Assembly: GCA_036937835.1 (NCBI GenBank)
Contig: CM072871.1
Coordinates: forward strand, 1,082,501 to 1,146,500
Direction: 5' to 3'
DNA: 64,000 nucleotides
Origin: Pampus argenteus
Taxonomy: Eukaryota; Chordata; Actinopteri; Scombriformes; Stromateidae
Each line of letters begins with the position of its first letter. The stretch's first letter is position 1. The translations under genes and the position numbers were made by a program. This document shows positions 62,640 through 64,000 of this stretch, in pieces. The notes beneath the pieces were generated by a model that was given only the letters and a program-made list of their open reading frames with translations, made no database searches and was not told where the DNA came from.

Positions 62640-64000
62640 TTTACCCCTAACCTTTACATTTACCATTTTAAACTTATTACTCCATATACGAGTTTCACTT
62701 TCCAGAGAGACATATTTGACTTTATTTATACTTTGTCAGGTATCAGATTTAGATTCTTACATTTAAAAGGATCATATCACAATACATAAAGTAGTTCAAA
62801 TGAGCTCCAGCATCAAATAATAATATATGTAATAATATTAATAATAATATAATAATATTAATGTACTGTATATAGTAATTTTGCACTCTAAAAAGTAGAT
62901 ACTGAACTTTTTTCTATAGTAACTCCATGTTTTCTGTAATACCTTTGTACATACAACTTTTTACTTTTTTTATGAAATTGCTGCTTTTACTCGATTAGAG
63001 GAGGCGAGCGCTCCTCCCGCCGCTGCTGCTGGATCTTCTGCCGTCATCTTTGTCCTCCTTTGTGAGCTCCTGTCACTGTGTATTGGCTGTAGAGGCAGGT
63101 TATGAATGATTAATCACTGTCGGAGGCCTACAATAATGCCTGTCTCTGGTATTGGGTCATGGACACAAGCTGATGCTGTCTGGTCATTTTGGGATGGACT
63201 GGTTAGCTGTGCAATTAGGCATATAATCCCATCTACCAGTTGGTTCATTGATTACAGATTGATGTAGTTTGCCAGCTGCTGCTTGTCTTGTCTGAGGGCC
63301 TCGTCTCAGACGTGGCCCGGCCCTTCCGTGTCTTCCACTTTTTTTCTTCCAGCGCCTCACATGATTGGCTTGTTTGAGCACCGAAGGCTGAGCCGTGCCC
63401 TCTTGTCAAAAGCCATATGTCACCACCGAGGAGAGACCCGTCTGCATGTAGCATATTAAGTCCAGGTCTCCTTATGGAGAAACGGAGATTAGGCCACAAA
63501 GCGTATGTTTCAGTCCTGGAGAAAGTGTAAGAAAAGGATTCACTCTGCATGTGTGGTTTGACTTGATAAACGGATTATAAATGAACATCAGCTCATACTT
63601 TAATATTTAGTATTAAGGAACACAAGGGTAATATTTCTAGTTTAGTACGGCGTGTCCCTTTATTTCTGGTTCTGTAACAAACTTTGACTCTTGGTAACTT
63701 TAAACCAGCTGTGTGACGTTACAATATAATTAAAATGAGGACACAAAAAAGTTTAAATATGTGAAACATGAAGGCGACAAGAACAAACAAGCTAATAAAA
63801 TAATTATAACTAATATAATAGAAGTTTCCATACATTCATTTTTCCTCAAACGTCTCATTTATTTACTAGTTAGCAACACATACAGCTAGCAGCCAGCTAA
63901 CAGGCCTGGCAGCTGGTCAAATGAGGCTCAGACTATAATTAGGTCACGTAAGGTGAATGTAATTTTATGCCTGAACTCTCCTCCCTTCAAATTGGACTAA
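62640..64000. other. Upstream flank of atoh7, no gene; possible regulatory block at 63045-63480
   Basis: No splice-supported exons. The block 63045-63480 is repeat-free and GC-richer than its flanks. It contains GATTAATCAC (63108), GCAATTAGG (63211), CAGCTG (63273) and CATATG (63414), a mix of homeodomain and E-box motifs fitting a retinal enhancer. This is inference only. Confidence 0.35.

Noticed and set aside
63245..63550. 101-codon - strand frame upstream of atoh7
   Set aside because: No recognisable domain and no supporting splice sites; length is within chance for GC-richer DNA.
1..64000. CRISPR array, operon, prophage or other prokaryotic system
   Set aside because: All genes are intron-containing vertebrate genes; repeats are simple, minisatellite or transposon-derived.
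1..64000. tRNA, rRNA, snoRNA or microRNA genes
   Set aside because: No cloverleaf with A/B boxes, no convincing C/D or H/ACA pair and no stable short hairpin apart from MITE-like inverted repeats was seen by eye. A covariance-model search would be needed to exclude small ones.

Overview
This window is vertebrate nuclear DNA, most likely from a spiny-rayed (percomorph) bony fish. Every gene is split by GT-AG introns, many of them near 100 nt. The encoded proteins match vertebrate families along their whole length, and the introns carry short palindromic and interspersed repeats of the kind common in percomorph genomes. I found no bacterial, viral or CRISPR features and no RNA genes. Exon limits come from reading splice sites and codon phase by eye. 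They are supported by phase consistency across every gene and by protein lengths close to the human orthologues as I remember them.

Layout from left to right: ret, 3' part only, exons 4-20 with both the RET9 and RET51 ends (+, 66-6709); csgalnact2 (+, coding 9841-12084); sec23ip (-, 13799-20363); mcmbp (+, 21104-26424); inpp5f/Sac2 (-, 29019-37442); bag3 (-, 39658-43342); tial1 (+, 45531-50338); pkd2l1 (-, 53345-58326); atoh7 (-, 60563-60988). The last 3 kb is non-coding DNA upstream of atoh7. sec23ip and mcmbp are divergent from a 740-bp spacer. csgalnact2/sec23ip, mcmbp/inpp5f and tial1/pkd2l1 converge tail to tail, with poly(A) signals facing each other within about 10-30 bp.

The genes do not form one pathway. 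They cover receptor tyrosine kinase signalling (ret), chondroitin sulphate synthesis (csgalnact2), ER-exit and lipid metabolism (sec23ip), replication (mcmbp), endosomal PI4P turnover (inpp5f), chaperone-assisted autophagy (bag3), RNA binding and stress granules (tial1), a TRP cation channel (pkd2l1) and retinal ganglion cell specification (atoh7). The sec23ip-mcmbp-inpp5f-bag3-tial1 block matches human 10q26.11. Its neighbours map elsewhere on human chromosome 10, so the window contains several lineage rearrangement breakpoints.

I did not find a new multi-gene system. The observations most worth following are at the RNA-processing and regulatory level: an AT-AC minor-spliceosome intron in mcmbp, an unexpected in-frame 36-nt cassette exon candidate in inpp5f, stop-containing orphan exons in tial1 intron 5, a coding 33-bp minisatellite in bag3, a perfect heat-shock element at bag3, paired E-boxes at the atoh7 TATA box, facing poly(A) signals in all three tail-to-tail pairs, and GCTAGC-type motif clusters near the 5' ends of the broadly expressed genes.
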